Assembly (NCBI GenBank): GCA_945897515.1
Contig: CAMDFO010000028.1
Span: forward strand, 1 to 53,453
From: Rhodoplanes serenus
GTDB taxonomy: Bacteria > Pseudomonadota > Alphaproteobacteria > Rhizobiales > Xanthobacteraceae
Length of the DNA: 53,453 nucleotides
Direction of reading: 5' to 3'
Shown piece after piece: positions 16,971 to 25,975 of the stretch (its first letter is position 1; every line of letters starts with the position of its first letter). Both the position numbers and the translations under genes were made by a program. Under the pieces are notes generated by a model. It searched no databases, was not told the origin of the DNA, and worked only from the letters and a program-made list of their open reading frames with translations.

Positions 16971-17471
16971 ATGGCCCTCACAGGTCTATCCGAGGAATCA
17001 CGAATTAATCCTCTCGACGTGGTCGAGCGGATCGCCGCGATCAACGATTGGTCGTTCGAGCGCGCCGGCGACGACGAGATCACGATTCTCGTCGGTGGAC
17101 GCTGGAGCGACTACCAGGTGTCCTTCACCTGGATGAACGATATCGAGGCGCTGCATCTCGCCTGCGCCTTCGACCTTAAGGTGCCCGAACGCCGGCGCCC
17201 CGAGGTCCAGCAGCTCATCGCCCTGATCAACGAGCAACTGTGGGTCGGCCATTTCGACCTCTGGACCCAGGACGGCATGGTGATGTTCCGCCACGCCCTG
17301 GTGCTTTCCGGCGGGCTCGAGCCTTCCAGCATGCAGTGCCAGTCGCTGCTCTCGACCGCGCTCGAGGGATGCGAAGGCTACTTCCCCGCCTTCCAATTCG
17401 TGGTCTGGGCCGGCAAGCCGGCGCGCGAAGCGCTCGACGCCGCGATGTTCGAGACCGCCGGCCAGGCTTGA
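16971..17471 (+). CDS. YbjN domain-containing protein
   Basis: A 166-residue cytoplasmic protein of the YbjN/type III chaperone-like fold. The N-terminal part (NPLDVVERIAAINDWSFERAGDDEI) and the central helix pair (RRPEVQQLIALINEQLWVGHFDLW) fit the family. Escherichia coli YbjN affects motility and stress traits when overproduced; the Rhizobiales form has no proven role. I chose ATG 16971 because upstream in-frame residues are not conserved-looking. It is preceded by the GANTC cluster and followed by a strong terminator. Confidence 0.8.
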   Translation: MALTGLSEESRINPLDVVERIAAINDWSFERAGDDEITILVGGRWSDYQVSFTWMNDIEALHLACAFDLKVPERRRPEVQQLIALINEQLWVGHFDLWTQDGMVMFRHALVLSGGLEPSSMQCQSLLSTALEGCEGYFPAFQFVVWAGKPAREALDAAMFETAGQA

Positions 17472-17512
17472 TCCCGCTTTCGGTTTGTCCTGTTGGGTAC
17501 CTCCAGCACCTG

Positions 17513-17542
17513 GATGGCCGGACCCGTTCCGGCCATCTTTTT
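17513..17542 (+). terminator. Intrinsic terminator after the ybjN-like gene
   Basis: GATGGCCGG and CCGGCCATC form a perfect nine-base stem with a seven-base loop, followed by TTTTTATT. It closes the single-gene ybjN transcript before proC. Confidence 0.85.
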
Positions 17543-17609
17543 ATTGGCCCCTGCTGTGGCATTGTTGGCGCCCGGTGACACGAAACCGCGATCCAACGAG
17601 GATTTGATC

Positions 17610-18446
17610 ATGGCCCGCTCACCAAATCCGCCGTCGCTCTCCGGCATTACCGGCACGGTGGTGCTGGTCGGCGCCGGCAAGATGGGCGGCGCGCTGCTTG
17701 AAGGCTGGCTCGCGCGCAAGCTCAATCCGAAAAAGGTCGTGGTGCTGGAGCCGCAGCCATCGAAGGCGATCAAGGCGCTGGCCCGGCGCGGCGTCCGCAT
17801 CAATCCGACGGGCGACATCGGCAAGGCCACCGCGATGGTGATCGCCGTGAAGCCGCAGATCGCGCCCGACGCCGTGCCCAAGCTTGCGTTTCTCGCCGGA
17901 TCGAAGACCATCGTGGTCTCGATCATGGCCGGCCGCACCATCGGCTTTCTCGAACAGGCGCTGCCGCAGGCCGCGGTCGTGCGCGCCATGCCGAATACGC
18001 CGGCCGCGATCGGCCGCGGCATCACGGTCGCGGTCGGCAATCGCAAGGTCACGCCCGCCGCACGCAGGCTGGCAAACGCGCTGCTGGCCGCGACCGGCGC
18101 GGTCGAATGGATCGACGACGAGACGCTGATGGACGCCGTGACCGCAGTGTCCGGCTCCGGTCCGGCCTATGTGTTCCTGCTGGCCGAGACATTGGCGCGC
18201 GCGGGCGAGGCCGCCGGCCTGCCGGCCAAGCTCGCCGCCACCCTGGCGCGGGCGACGGTCGCGGGTTCGGGCGAGTTGCTGCACCGCTCGACGTTCGATG
18301 CCGCGACGCTGCGCCAGAACGTGACCTCGCCCGGTGGCACCACCGCCGCGGCGCTCGACGTGCTGATGGCGAAAGACGGCCTCGATCCGCTGATGACGAA
18401 GGCAGTGGCCGCCGCCACCCGGCGCGGCAAGGAATTGGCGGGCTAA
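17610..18446 (+). CDS. proC: Pyrroline-5-carboxylate reductase
   Basis: Last step of proline synthesis, NAD(P)H-dependent. The 278-residue protein has the Rossmann motif VLVGAGKMGGALLEG near the N-terminus, MPNTPAAIGRG in the middle and the C-terminal family signature AVSGSGPAYVFLLAE with SPGGTTAAALDVL. ATG 17610 has GAGG about nine bases upstream. The next gene, a TetR regulator, starts 67 bases later. Confidence 0.95.
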   Translation: MARSPNPPSLSGITGTVVLVGAGKMGGALLEGWLARKLNPKKVVVLEPQPSKAIKALARRGVRINPTGDIGKATAMVIAVKPQIAPDAVPKLAFLAGSKTIVVSIMAGRTIGFLEQALPQAAVVRAMPNTPAAIGRGITVAVGNRKVTPAARRLANALLAATGAVEWIDDETLMDAVTAVSGSGPAYVFLLAETLARAGEAAGLPAKLAATLARATVAGSGELLHRSTFDAATLRQNVTSPGGTTAAALDVLMAKDGLDPLMTKAVAAATRRGKELAG

Positions 18447-18513
18447 GTGGCCTGCCTTGGAAGTGCCCGCTTGAAGGCCTAGATTAAAGTCCCTTCAGTC
18501 GAGGAGGCCCGCC

Positions 18514-19233
18514 ATGGCTCGCAAAGCATCACGCTCAAAAGCCCGCGCTTCGGCTCCCCGGACCATCTCCGCGACCGAAAAGCCGGCGCGCGAGCGCGCG
18601 ATCGACGCCTTCATGGCGCTGCTCGCCGAGAAATCCTTCGAGGAGATCGGCGTATCGGAGGTGGCCGAGACCGCCGGCCTGTCGCTGGCCGAGCTTCGCA
18701 CCGAGTTCGCCTCCACGCTTTCAATCCTCGCCGCGCACATCAAGGAAACCGACCGCAAGGTTCTGGCCGGCGTCGATCCCGACATGGAAGAGGAATCCCC
18801 GCGCGAGCGGCTGTTCGACGTGCTGATGCGTCGGCTCGAGCTGCTGGCGCCGCAACGCGAAGCCGTGCGATCGCTGATGCGATCGGTATCGCGCAATCCG
18901 GGGCTGGCGCTTGCGCTCAACGGATTGGGCGTGCGCTCGCAGCAATGGATGCTGGCGGCCGCCGGCATCAATTCGTCCGGTCCCAAAGGCATGATCCGCG
19001 CGCAGGGCCTCGCCGTGATGTTCGCCAACGTGCTGCGCACCTGGGTCGAGGACGACGACGAAGGGCTGCCCCGCACGCTCGCCGCGCTCGACCGCGAACT
19101 GGCGCGCGGCCAGCGCATGGCGGGACTGCTGGATGGGCTCTGCGCTATCCCGGAACGCGCCTGCCAAGTGGTGGGCGAGATGCGGAGGCCGCGCCGCAAC
19201 CGTCGCGAGCGGGACGAGGCTGCGGCCGCCTAG
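18514..19233 (+). CDS. TetR/AcrR-family transcriptional regulator
   Basis: A 239-residue regulator. The N-terminal helix-turn-helix spans about residues 28-70 (RAIDAFMALLAEKSFEEIGVSEVAETAGLSLAELRTEFAS), with the family order. The ligand domain follows and the C-terminus is Arg/Glu/Ala-rich. GAGGAGG at 18501-18507 is well placed for the ATG. Its target is unknown; the neighbouring outer-membrane gene is a candidate by position only. Confidence 0.85.
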   Translation: MARKASRSKARASAPRTISATEKPARERAIDAFMALLAEKSFEEIGVSEVAETAGLSLAELRTEFASTLSILAAHIKETDRKVLAGVDPDMEEESPRERLFDVLMRRLELLAPQREAVRSLMRSVSRNPGLALALNGLGVRSQQWMLAAAGINSSGPKGMIRAQGLAVMFANVLRTWVEDDDEGLPRTLAALDRELARGQRMAGLLDGLCAIPERACQVVGEMRRPRRNRRERDEAAAA

Positions 19234-19365
19234 GCTAGAAGAAACCTTGTGGTACCGCGGCAACATTGGGCCGGATTGTCACATTTCAGTCGCGGCCCGC
19301 GCTTCCGGTCGTTGACCGAAACCGCAGAAACCACCTAGGTTTCCTTGCAGGAGGCGCCGTTTGTA

Positions 19366-21222
19366 GTGGCGCCTGGGGCGTGGGGGCGTGAGTTGCATCG
19401 CGTAAGTGTGTTGAGCCGGCCAGGCGAAGCGAGCCGGCGCCGGGCGAAGGTGCGGCAAAATCCTTGCCGCACGGTTCTGGCCGCCGTTGCGTTTGGCGGC
19501 ATCTCCGCAGCGCTCGCGCCTTCGTCAGGCGCCGATGCGCAGGAGCTTGTCACCAACGGCGGTTTCGAAAGTAGCTTTACCGGATGGTCCCAAACCAACG
19601 CGTTTAGCGGAGGTAGCACGGGAATCAGATCTCCGGTCCACAGCGGCTCCATCGGAGCCAGCCTGCCAAATAGCGGAACGTCGGTAGCGAGCATCAGTCA
19701 AAACATCGTTCTTGGCAGCAGCATATACACGCTGTCGTTTTGGTATCGCCCCCAGGTGAATGTCACCGGGCGGAACACGACCTTCTCGGCCACGCTCGGC
19801 GGCCAGTCCGCATTGAGCACGACCATCGACGCGTCCTCTCCAACCACATTCCAGCAAGTTACGAAAAACATCACGATCGGCACGGCCGGTTCGACCTCCC
19901 TGCTGTTTACGACGACGCCGACCATCAACGCCGGAGTATTCGTCAGCATTGACGACGTCAGCCTCATCGTGTGCTTGACGTCGTGCACTGTGGCACCATC
20001 GACGCTTGCGCCCTCCCTTCCCTCCGGTGCGCCGACCAACGTGAGCAACGTGGCGGCGGCGATCGACGCCAACGGCAACGGTTCGAGCACGGCGGGCTTC
20101 AGCACGCTCTACGGTCTCACCGGGGCGGCGCTGGCCAACGCCATGCAGCAATTGTCCGGCGAGACCAACGCCGGCGGCGGCGTGCAGGGCAGCACGCAAC
20201 TCACCAACTCGTTCCTGTCGCTGCTGCTAAACGGCTTCGTCGGCAACCGCGCGACCGGCGGTGGCTTCGGCCCCGCCATCGGCTACGCGCAGGAGCCGCG
20301 GCTGTCGGCGGAGGCATCGAATGCCTATGCGGCGCTCAACCGTGCGTCGGGCGCACCGGCGCAGGACTCGTTCAACAGCCGCTGGAACGCTTGGGGCTCG
20401 GTTTACGGCGGGCAGGCCAACGCCAGCGGCAACACCGGCACCGGCAGCAACGACACCCGCGCGCAGGCCTTCGGCTTCGCGGTCGGCATGGATCGCCGCT
20501 TGCAGCCGGACCTCACGGTCGGCTTCGCGCTCGCCGGCGGCGGCACGCGCTGGAGCGTGTCGAACGGCTTCGGGGGCGGTTCGAGCGAGGTGCTCCAGGT
20601 CGGCGCCTACGGCACCAAGCAGTTCGGCGCCAGCTATGTCTCCGCGGCGGCGGCCTACTCGGCGAACTGGATGTAGACCGACCGCACCGTCACCATCGCA
20701 GGCACCGACATCCTCAAGGCGGACTTCACCGCCCACAACATCGGCGGCCGCATCGAAGCCGGTCATCGCCTGGTGGCGGCGTCGCTCGGCGTAACGCCCT
20801 ACGGCGCGTTGCAGGTTCAGGCCTTCATGCTGCCGGGCTACAGCGAGGCCGCGACCGCCGGCTCCAATCAGTTCGCGCTCAGCTTCGGCTCGCGCACCGC
20901 GACCACGACGCGCGCTGAGCTTGGCGCCTGGTTTGACTCCCGGCACCTGTTCGCCTCCGGCAACGTCAACCTGTTCGGCCGGCTGGCATGGGCGCACGAC
21001 TGGCGCAGCGACGCCACAGTCACCGCCTCGTTCCAGTCGCTGGCCGGTTCGAGCTTCGTGGTCAACGGCGCAGCGCCGCCGTCCAATCTCGCGTTGGTCA
21101 CCGCCGGCGCCACCGTCCGCATGAGCGAGCGCGTGACCCTGACCGGCAAGTTCGACGGCGAGTTCGCTAGCGGCTACCAGAGCTACGCCGGCACCGGCAC
21201 GCTGCGATACGCATTCAACTGA
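19366..21222 (+). pseudogene. Autotransporter outer-membrane protein broken by an in-frame TAG
   Basis: One continuous reading frame runs to 21222 apart from a TAG at 20674-20676. Before the stop come an arginine-rich n-region and signal peptide (cleavage near SGADAQE), a beta-rich module of the DUF642/carbohydrate-binding type (NGGFESSFTGWS, IDDVSL), a linker, and the first half of an autotransporter beta-barrel. After the stop the barrel continues in frame (TDRTVTIAGTD onward) to RYAFN. A single base change would restore the frame, so either this is a recent pseudogene, an assembly error, or a read-through case. GTG 19366 with AGGAGG 11 bases upstream is the best start; TTG 19345 is an alternative. 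Confidence 0.7.
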
Positions 21223-21358
21223 TCGCTATTCGCCGTCGAAGTAGTCGATTCTCTCGCCATCCCGGCTGGCGAAGCGCCGTAGTTTCGGCTTGCCGTCCGT
21301 GCCCTTGTTCTTAGTGATGAGGGCCGGCCATGCCCGCCTCCGGGGGGCTGCTGAAAGA

Positions 21359-22747
21359 TCAGACCGGAATCCGCACCGTCGCACGCAGGCCGCCGCGCGG
21401 GCTGTCACCGAGCGAAATGTCCCCGCCGTGCGAGCGCGCGATATCGAGCGCGATTGCAAGACCCAGCCCGGTGCCGCCCTCGTCCTGGTTGCGCGCCTCG
21501 TCGAGCCGGAGGAACGGCTTGAACACCTCCTCGCGCATCGCAAGCGGAATTCCCGGTCCGTCGTCGTCGACCGTCACTGTCAGCCAGCGATGGTCGCGGT
21601 GACCGGTGATGGCAACCGACTGGGCGAAGCGCGAGGCGTTCGACACCAGATTGCCGAGGCAGCGCTTGAACGCCGCGGGCTTCACCGTGACGATCCGATG
21701 GCCGTGGAATGCGACCGTCGCGGTGTGGCCGTTGCGCTCCGCATCGGCCTTCAAGTCCTCGAGAAACGCCGCCATGTCAGTCGGCTCGGACAGCTCGCCA
21801 GTATCGCCGCGGGCGAACGCGAGATAGGCCTCTAGCATCCGGTTCATCTCGTCGACGTCTTTCTTCAGCGCCTCGGCCTCGGCGCTTTCGCCGAGCAGGG
21901 CGAGCTCGAGCTTGAAGCGCGTCAGAACCGTGCGCAGGTCGTGCGACACGCCGGCGAGCATGGCGGTGCGCTGCTCCATCGTCCGCTCAATGCGGGTTTT
22001 CATCTCAATGAAGGCTTGCGCGGCGCGGCGGACCTCGCGCGCGCCGCGCGGCCGGAAGTTCGGCGCATCGCGGCCCTTGCCGAAGCTCTCGGCGGCGTCG
22101 GCCAGCCGCAGGATCGGCCTGATCTGGTTGCGCAGGAACAGGATCGCGACGGTGATCAGAACCAGCGATGTTCCGACCATCCACAGCAGGAGGATTTCGG
22201 AGTTCGACGCATAGGCCGCGCTGCGCCGCGCGAACACGCGCATCACTGCGTTATCGAGCTGGATACGGATCTCGACCAGCGCGGAGCGACCCACCGTGTC
22301 GATCCAGAATGGCCGACCGACCTGTTTGCGAAGCTCGATCGAGAGCGCGTTGTCGAGCAGCGAGAAGAACGGCTTTGGCCCCGGCGGCGGCATGTCGGAG
22401 ATCGGCAGGAAATCCACCGTGAGCCCGAGCCGCTGCTGCGCGATGCGGCGGACCAGCGCCTGCTCGGTGTCCTGCGGATTGGCCCGCGAAATATCGATCA
22501 GCGCCGCAATATCCTGCACCACCGCCGCCGACAGATTTTGCGTGACATAGTTCCAGTGCCGCTCCATGAACACGAACGCCACCACCGACTGCAGGATCAC
22601 CATCGGAGCAATGATGATCAGGAGCGACCGGGCCCACAGGCCCTTGGGCATGATGCTCTTGAACCAGCGATTGAAACGCAGCCAGTCGTCGGACACCCGA
22701 GTGGCGGCCGAACGCAACCGCGCGATGCCGACATCGAGCGTCGTCAT
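21359..22747 (-). CDS. Membrane sensor histidine kinase, EnvZ-like
   Basis: A 462-residue kinase. Membrane spans at about residues 40-62 and 184-206 enclose a periplasmic sensor region of 120 residues. A HAMP domain follows (PILRLADAAESFGKG), then the H-box with His269 in VSHDLRT, the N-box (KRCLGNLVSNASRF), DDDGPGIP and GTGLGLAIA. It is the third gene after a MarR regulator and the OmpR-type regulator, overlapping the latter by ATGA. The stimulus is unknown. Confidence 0.92.
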   Translation of the reverse strand: MTTLDVGIARLRSAATRVSDDWLRFNRWFKSIMPKGLWARSLLIIIAPMVILQSVVAFVFMERHWNYVTQNLSAAVVQDIAALIDISRANPQDTEQALVRRIAQQRLGLTVDFLPISDMPPPGPKPFFSLLDNALSIELRKQVGRPFWIDTVGRSALVEIRIQLDNAVMRVFARRSAAYASNSEILLLWMVGTSLVLITVAILFLRNQIRPILRLADAAESFGKGRDAPNFRPRGAREVRRAAQAFIEMKTRIERTMEQRTAMLAGVSHDLRTVLTRFKLELALLGESAEAEALKKDVDEMNRMLEAYLAFARGDTGELSEPTDMAAFLEDLKADAERNGHTATVAFHGHRIVTVKPAAFKRCLGNLVSNASRFAQSVAITGHRDHRWLTVTVDDDGPGIPLAMREEVFKPFLRLDEARNQDEGGTGLGLAIALDIARSHGGDISLGDSPRGGLRATVRIPV

Positions 22748-23451
22748 GGCGACACCATGAGCCGGTACCCGATGCCGCGCACCGTCTGCACGATCAGCGG
22801 ATTGGCGGGATCGCGCTCGATCTTGCGCCGCAGCCGGTTGACCTGCACATCGACGGCGCGCTCGTTGATCGACCCACCGTTGCCGGCCAGCGCCATGCGC
22901 GGCACGGTCTCGCCGGGACTGGCCGCCAGCACGCCCAGCATCTCGCGCTCGCGGTCGGTCAGGCGCATCACTTCGTCGCCCCGGCGCAATTCGGCCCGCG
23001 CGATGTGAAACACGAATTCGCCCAGGCGCAGGGATTCGACCGGCGGCGCCGCGACCGGCTTGGTCCGCTTGAGGATGCTGGCGATGCGCAACGACAGCTC
23101 GCGCGGCTCGAACGGCTTGGAGACATAATCGTCCGCGCCGCTCTCCAGTCCGGTGATGCGGCTTTCGGTCTCGTCACGGGCGGTCAGCATCAGGATCGGC
23201 ACCGTGGAGGATTGCCGGATCGAGCGCGCGAACTCGAAACCGGTCTCTCCCGGCATCATCACGTCGAGCACCAGGAGATCGAAGCGCAGGCTGGTCAGCT
23301 TGGCCCGTGCATCGGCCGCGGTCTCGGCCGTACTGATGCGATAGCCCTCGGAGGTGAGGAAGCGCGACAGCAGGTCGCGGATGCGGCGGTCGTCGTCGAC
23401 CACCAGCAGGTGCGGCGCGTCGTCGGCGGGAGGGATCGGCGCAAGGGCCAT
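22744..23451 (-). CDS. OmpR-family response regulator (PetR-like)
   Basis: A 235-residue regulator with a receiver domain (acidic Asp19-21, phospho-acceptor Asp63 in LVLDVMMPGE, Lys112 in VSKPFEP) and a C-terminal winged helix (residues about 140-232, with INERAVDVQVNRLRRKIE). The order MarR-regulator then kinase recalls petP-petR of Rhodobacter capsulatus, where the pair is needed for cytochrome bc1 expression; the equivalence is inferred from gene order and family only. It is coupled to the kinase by an ATGA overlap. Confidence 0.92.
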   Translation of the reverse strand: MALAPIPPADDAPHLLVVDDDRRIRDLLSRFLTSEGYRISTAETAADARAKLTSLRFDLLVLDVMMPGETGFEFARSIRQSSTVPILMLTARDETESRITGLESGADDYVSKPFEPRELSLRIASILKRTKPVAAPPVESLRLGEFVFHIARAELRRGDEVMRLTDREREMLGVLAASPGETVPRMALAGNGGSINERAVDVQVNRLRRKIERDPANPLIVQTVRGIGYRLMVSP

Positions 23452-23465
23452 CGTTTCCCCGCGGA

Positions 23466-24014
23466 TCAGGAGCGCGGCCGCCGTGCGCGGTCGGCGCGCG
23501 CAATGAGCTTCTGCACGCCGTCGCGGCCCGAAGAGTCGATCATGGCAATCAGAAAGCGGCGCGCGCCCTCATGCGCATGGGGGCCAAGTTCGGCCAGCGC
23601 GCGCGCGATGCGCTCGGTCTGCAGGCCGGCGAGCTTCATTGCGAGCTGCTCGCCTTTGGGCGTGACGGTGAGCAGGCGCTGGCGGCGGTCGTTCGCGCCC
23701 TCCTTCTGCTGCACGTAGCCCTGGTCCACGAGCTGCTTGAGCACGCGTCCAAGCGACTGCTTGGTGATCTTCAGCACATCGAGCAGGTCGGCCACCTTCA
23801 TGCCCGGGTGGCGATTGACGAAGTGCAGGACCCGATGGTGCGCACGGCCGAATCCGAACTTGGCCAAAACCTCGTCGGCGTCGCTGACGAAGTCGCGATA
23901 GGCGAAGAACAGAAGCTCGATGATGTCCCAGGTGGGCTCAGCCGAATGGTGCTCCGGCTCCGCGTTGGGCGATGCCGGACGGGTCGCGATGGCGGTAACA
24001 GTTACGTCAGCCAT
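23466..24014 (-). CDS. MarR-family regulator (PetP-like)
   Basis: A 182-residue winged-helix regulator. The DNA-binding region is HPGMKVADLLDVLKITKQSLGRVLKQLVDQGYVQQ (about residues 68-103) with the wing DRRQRLLTVT. The gene is 14 bases before the response regulator and certainly in its operon. In Rhodobacter the MarR-type PetP and the regulator PetR act together, which is the model I would test here. It diverges from ilvE over a 230-base region. Confidence 0.85.
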   Translation of the reverse strand: MADVTVTAIATRPASPNAEPEHHSAEPTWDIIELLFFAYRDFVSDADEVLAKFGFGRAHHRVLHFVNRHPGMKVADLLDVLKITKQSLGRVLKQLVDQGYVQQKEGANDRRQRLLTVTPKGEQLAMKLAGLQTERIARALAELGPHAHEGARRFLIAMIDSSGRDGVQKLIARADRARRPRS

Positions 24015-24052
24015 ATTGACATATTTCGGTTTGATTGTTACCCAAAGAGACG

Positions 24053-24064
24053 CTTTCGCGAAAG
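24053..24064. promoter_or_regulatory. Perfect 12-base palindrome upstream of the MarR gene
   Basis: CTTTCGCGAAAG is a perfect palindrome 39 bases upstream of the MarR-gene start. MarR regulators often bind such sites near their own promoter, but nothing else identifies it as an operator. Confidence 0.3.
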
Positions 24065-24244
24065 GATCGTACTCACTGGGCTATTCTGGCAGTCGAGATT
24101 GAACCGACCTGAGAAGCGCGCTTTCATGGTCGGCCTGAAACATATCGGGACTTGAGCTACGAAGCAAAAGCTCGCGCTTTGAAGATTTGGGCCGCACAGG
24201 ATGGGCGATGCCAACGCCCAACCGGGTCCGCAGGAGAGAGTGTC

Positions 24245-25135
24245 ATGGCTGTGCCTTTCGACCAACGTCCGGACCTGATCTGGTTCGACGGCAAGCTCAT
24301 TCCGACCGCGGACTCCAAGATCAGCGTGCTGACCCACGGCCTGCACTACGCGAGTTGCGTGTTCGAGGGCGAGCGCGCCTACGGCGGCGAGATATTCAAG
24401 GGCACCGAGCACAGCGAGCGGCTCAAGCGCTCCGGCAACATTCTCGATTTCGAGATCCCCTATTCGGTCGCCGAGATCGACGCGGCCAAGCGTCAGGTGC
24501 TGGAGCGCAACAATCAGAAGAACGCATACGTCCGCGCGACGGCGTGGCGCGGCTCCGAGCAGCTTGGCGTCTCAGCGCAGCAGAACATCATCCATCTGGC
24601 GATCGCGACCTGGGAGTGGCCGAGCTATTTCGACCCGGCGCAGCGGCTGAAGGGCATCCGGCTCGACCTCGCCGACTACCGGCGGCCGGACCCGAAGACC
24701 GCGCCGTGCCTCGCCAAGGCCGCCGGCCTCTACATGATCTGCACCATCTCCAAGCACCAGGCCGAGCGCAAAGGCTACGCCGACGCCCTGATGCTGGACT
24801 GGCAGGGCCGCGTCGCGGAATGCACCGGCGCCAACGTGTTCTTCATCAAGGACGGCAAGATCCACACCCCGATCGCCGACTGCTTCCTCTCCGGCATCAC
24901 CCGCGCCACCGCGATCTCGCTGGCCAAGAAGCGCGGCATCGAAGTGATCGAGCGCCGGATCATGCCGGAAGAGCTGGCGACGTTTTCGGAGTGCTTCATC
25001 ACCGGTACCGCGGCCGAGGTCACGGCGGTCTCCGAGATCGCGCAATGGCGCTTCACGCCGGCTGCCATCACCACGCAGTTGATGGACGACTACACCGCCG
25101 AGGTGCAACCCAAGGGCAAGGCTGCCGCGGCCTGA
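24245..25135 (+). CDS. ilvE: Branched-chain amino acid aminotransferase
   Basis: PLP enzyme of fold type IV that makes valine, leucine and isoleucine from their keto acids. The 296-residue protein has the expected Lys158 in CLAKAAGLYM, GLHYASCVFEGERAY near residues 32-45 and ECTGANVFFIKDGK. I chose ATG 24245 because AGGAGAG lies nine bases upstream; an in-frame start at 24152 lacks both family residues and a ribosome site. Its stop abuts the stop of the convergent DUF1460 gene with no gap. Confidence 0.94.
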   Translation: MAVPFDQRPDLIWFDGKLIPTADSKISVLTHGLHYASCVFEGERAYGGEIFKGTEHSERLKRSGNILDFEIPYSVAEIDAAKRQVLERNNQKNAYVRATAWRGSEQLGVSAQQNIIHLAIATWEWPSYFDPAQRLKGIRLDLADYRRPDPKTAPCLAKAAGLYMICTISKHQAERKGYADALMLDWQGRVAECTGANVFFIKDGKIHTPIADCFLSGITRATAISLAKKRGIEVIERRIMPEELATFSECFITGTAAEVTAVSEIAQWRFTPAAITTQLMDDYTAEVQPKGKAAAA

Positions 25136-25921
25136 TCAGGCGCGATCGGCGGGAGCCTGATCGAGCGGTCGCAGCAGCGTGACCCACTTCACCGCATTCG
25201 AAGTGAGAAACGCCTCCAGGTTTTCGTCCACGGAACGCCCGCGGCTGAGCGCCGCATGGCGCAGCATGACGGCGCCGCCGTTCTTGCGCATGACCACCAG
25301 CCCGCAATGGAAATAGTCGAGGCTCGTGCGCCGCGACACGAAGCCGATCAGATCGCCGTTCGCAAGCAGATGCTTGCCGGCCGTAAACATGGCGCGGGGA
25401 ATCGCGTCGAACGATACCTGCTGCCTGTCGAGTCCCGGGGCCGGAATGATGGTCCTCTCGATCCTTGTCGAAGGATGCATCGTCACCGGCCGGAACGTCC
25501 GGTTGTCGACGTTGCGCTGGCACCAGTCGGCGAACGCGTGATTGCGGCGATTCCATTGCACCTCGCCGCCGTCGTACCGGATGCGGCGCAGGATCGTTTC
25601 GAATCCGGCCCTGTCGTGCGCGCTGGCGGCAGCGACCACGACCTCGCAAAAGGTGACGCAATCGAACGCGTCGTCGCGCACGACAAACAGCTCCGGGCGC
25701 TTCGGTCCGCCGATCAGCGTATCCGACCGATACTTTTTCCCGAGCAGTGCAGCCGAGATAAATTCAATCCGATCCGGCAGCAGCGCGTGCGTCCGGGATT
25801 CGCGGATCAGGCGATCGATCAGCCCGCTGTCGCTCGCGAAAGCGCGTTGCGATCCCGCCGGCAGCAGCGGGAGGGAGGCCATGAGGCCGAGAAATGCGCG
25901 GCGGGTGGTCGCCTGCTCCAT
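25136..25921 (-). CDS. DUF1460 family exported cysteine amidase-like protein
   Basis: A 261-residue protein with a Tat-like signal (TTRRAFLGLMASLPLLPAG). The DUF1460 core is related to NlpC/P60 cysteine peptidases: the catalytic Cys is in DAFDCVTFCE (about residue 88) and the His in DYFHCGLV. Members are thought to cut cell-wall peptides or amides, though few are characterised. It is a single gene convergent with ilvE; both stop codons lie within a 12-base palindrome at 25130-25141. Confidence 0.78.
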   Translation of the reverse strand: MEQATTRRAFLGLMASLPLLPAGSQRAFASDSGLIDRLIRESRTHALLPDRIEFISAALLGKKYRSDTLIGGPKRPELFVVRDDAFDCVTFCEVVVAAASAHDRAGFETILRRIRYDGGEVQWNRRNHAFADWCQRNVDNRTFRPVTMHPSTRIERTIIPAPGLDRQQVSFDAIPRAMFTAGKHLLANGDLIGFVSRRTSLDYFHCGLVVMRKNGGAVMLRHAALSRGRSVDENLEAFLTSNAVKWVTLLRPLDQAPADRA

Positions 25922-25975
25922 GGCGACAGTTTACGCCATCAGCCGGCTGCGTGAATAAGTCCCGCGCCGGAAACC

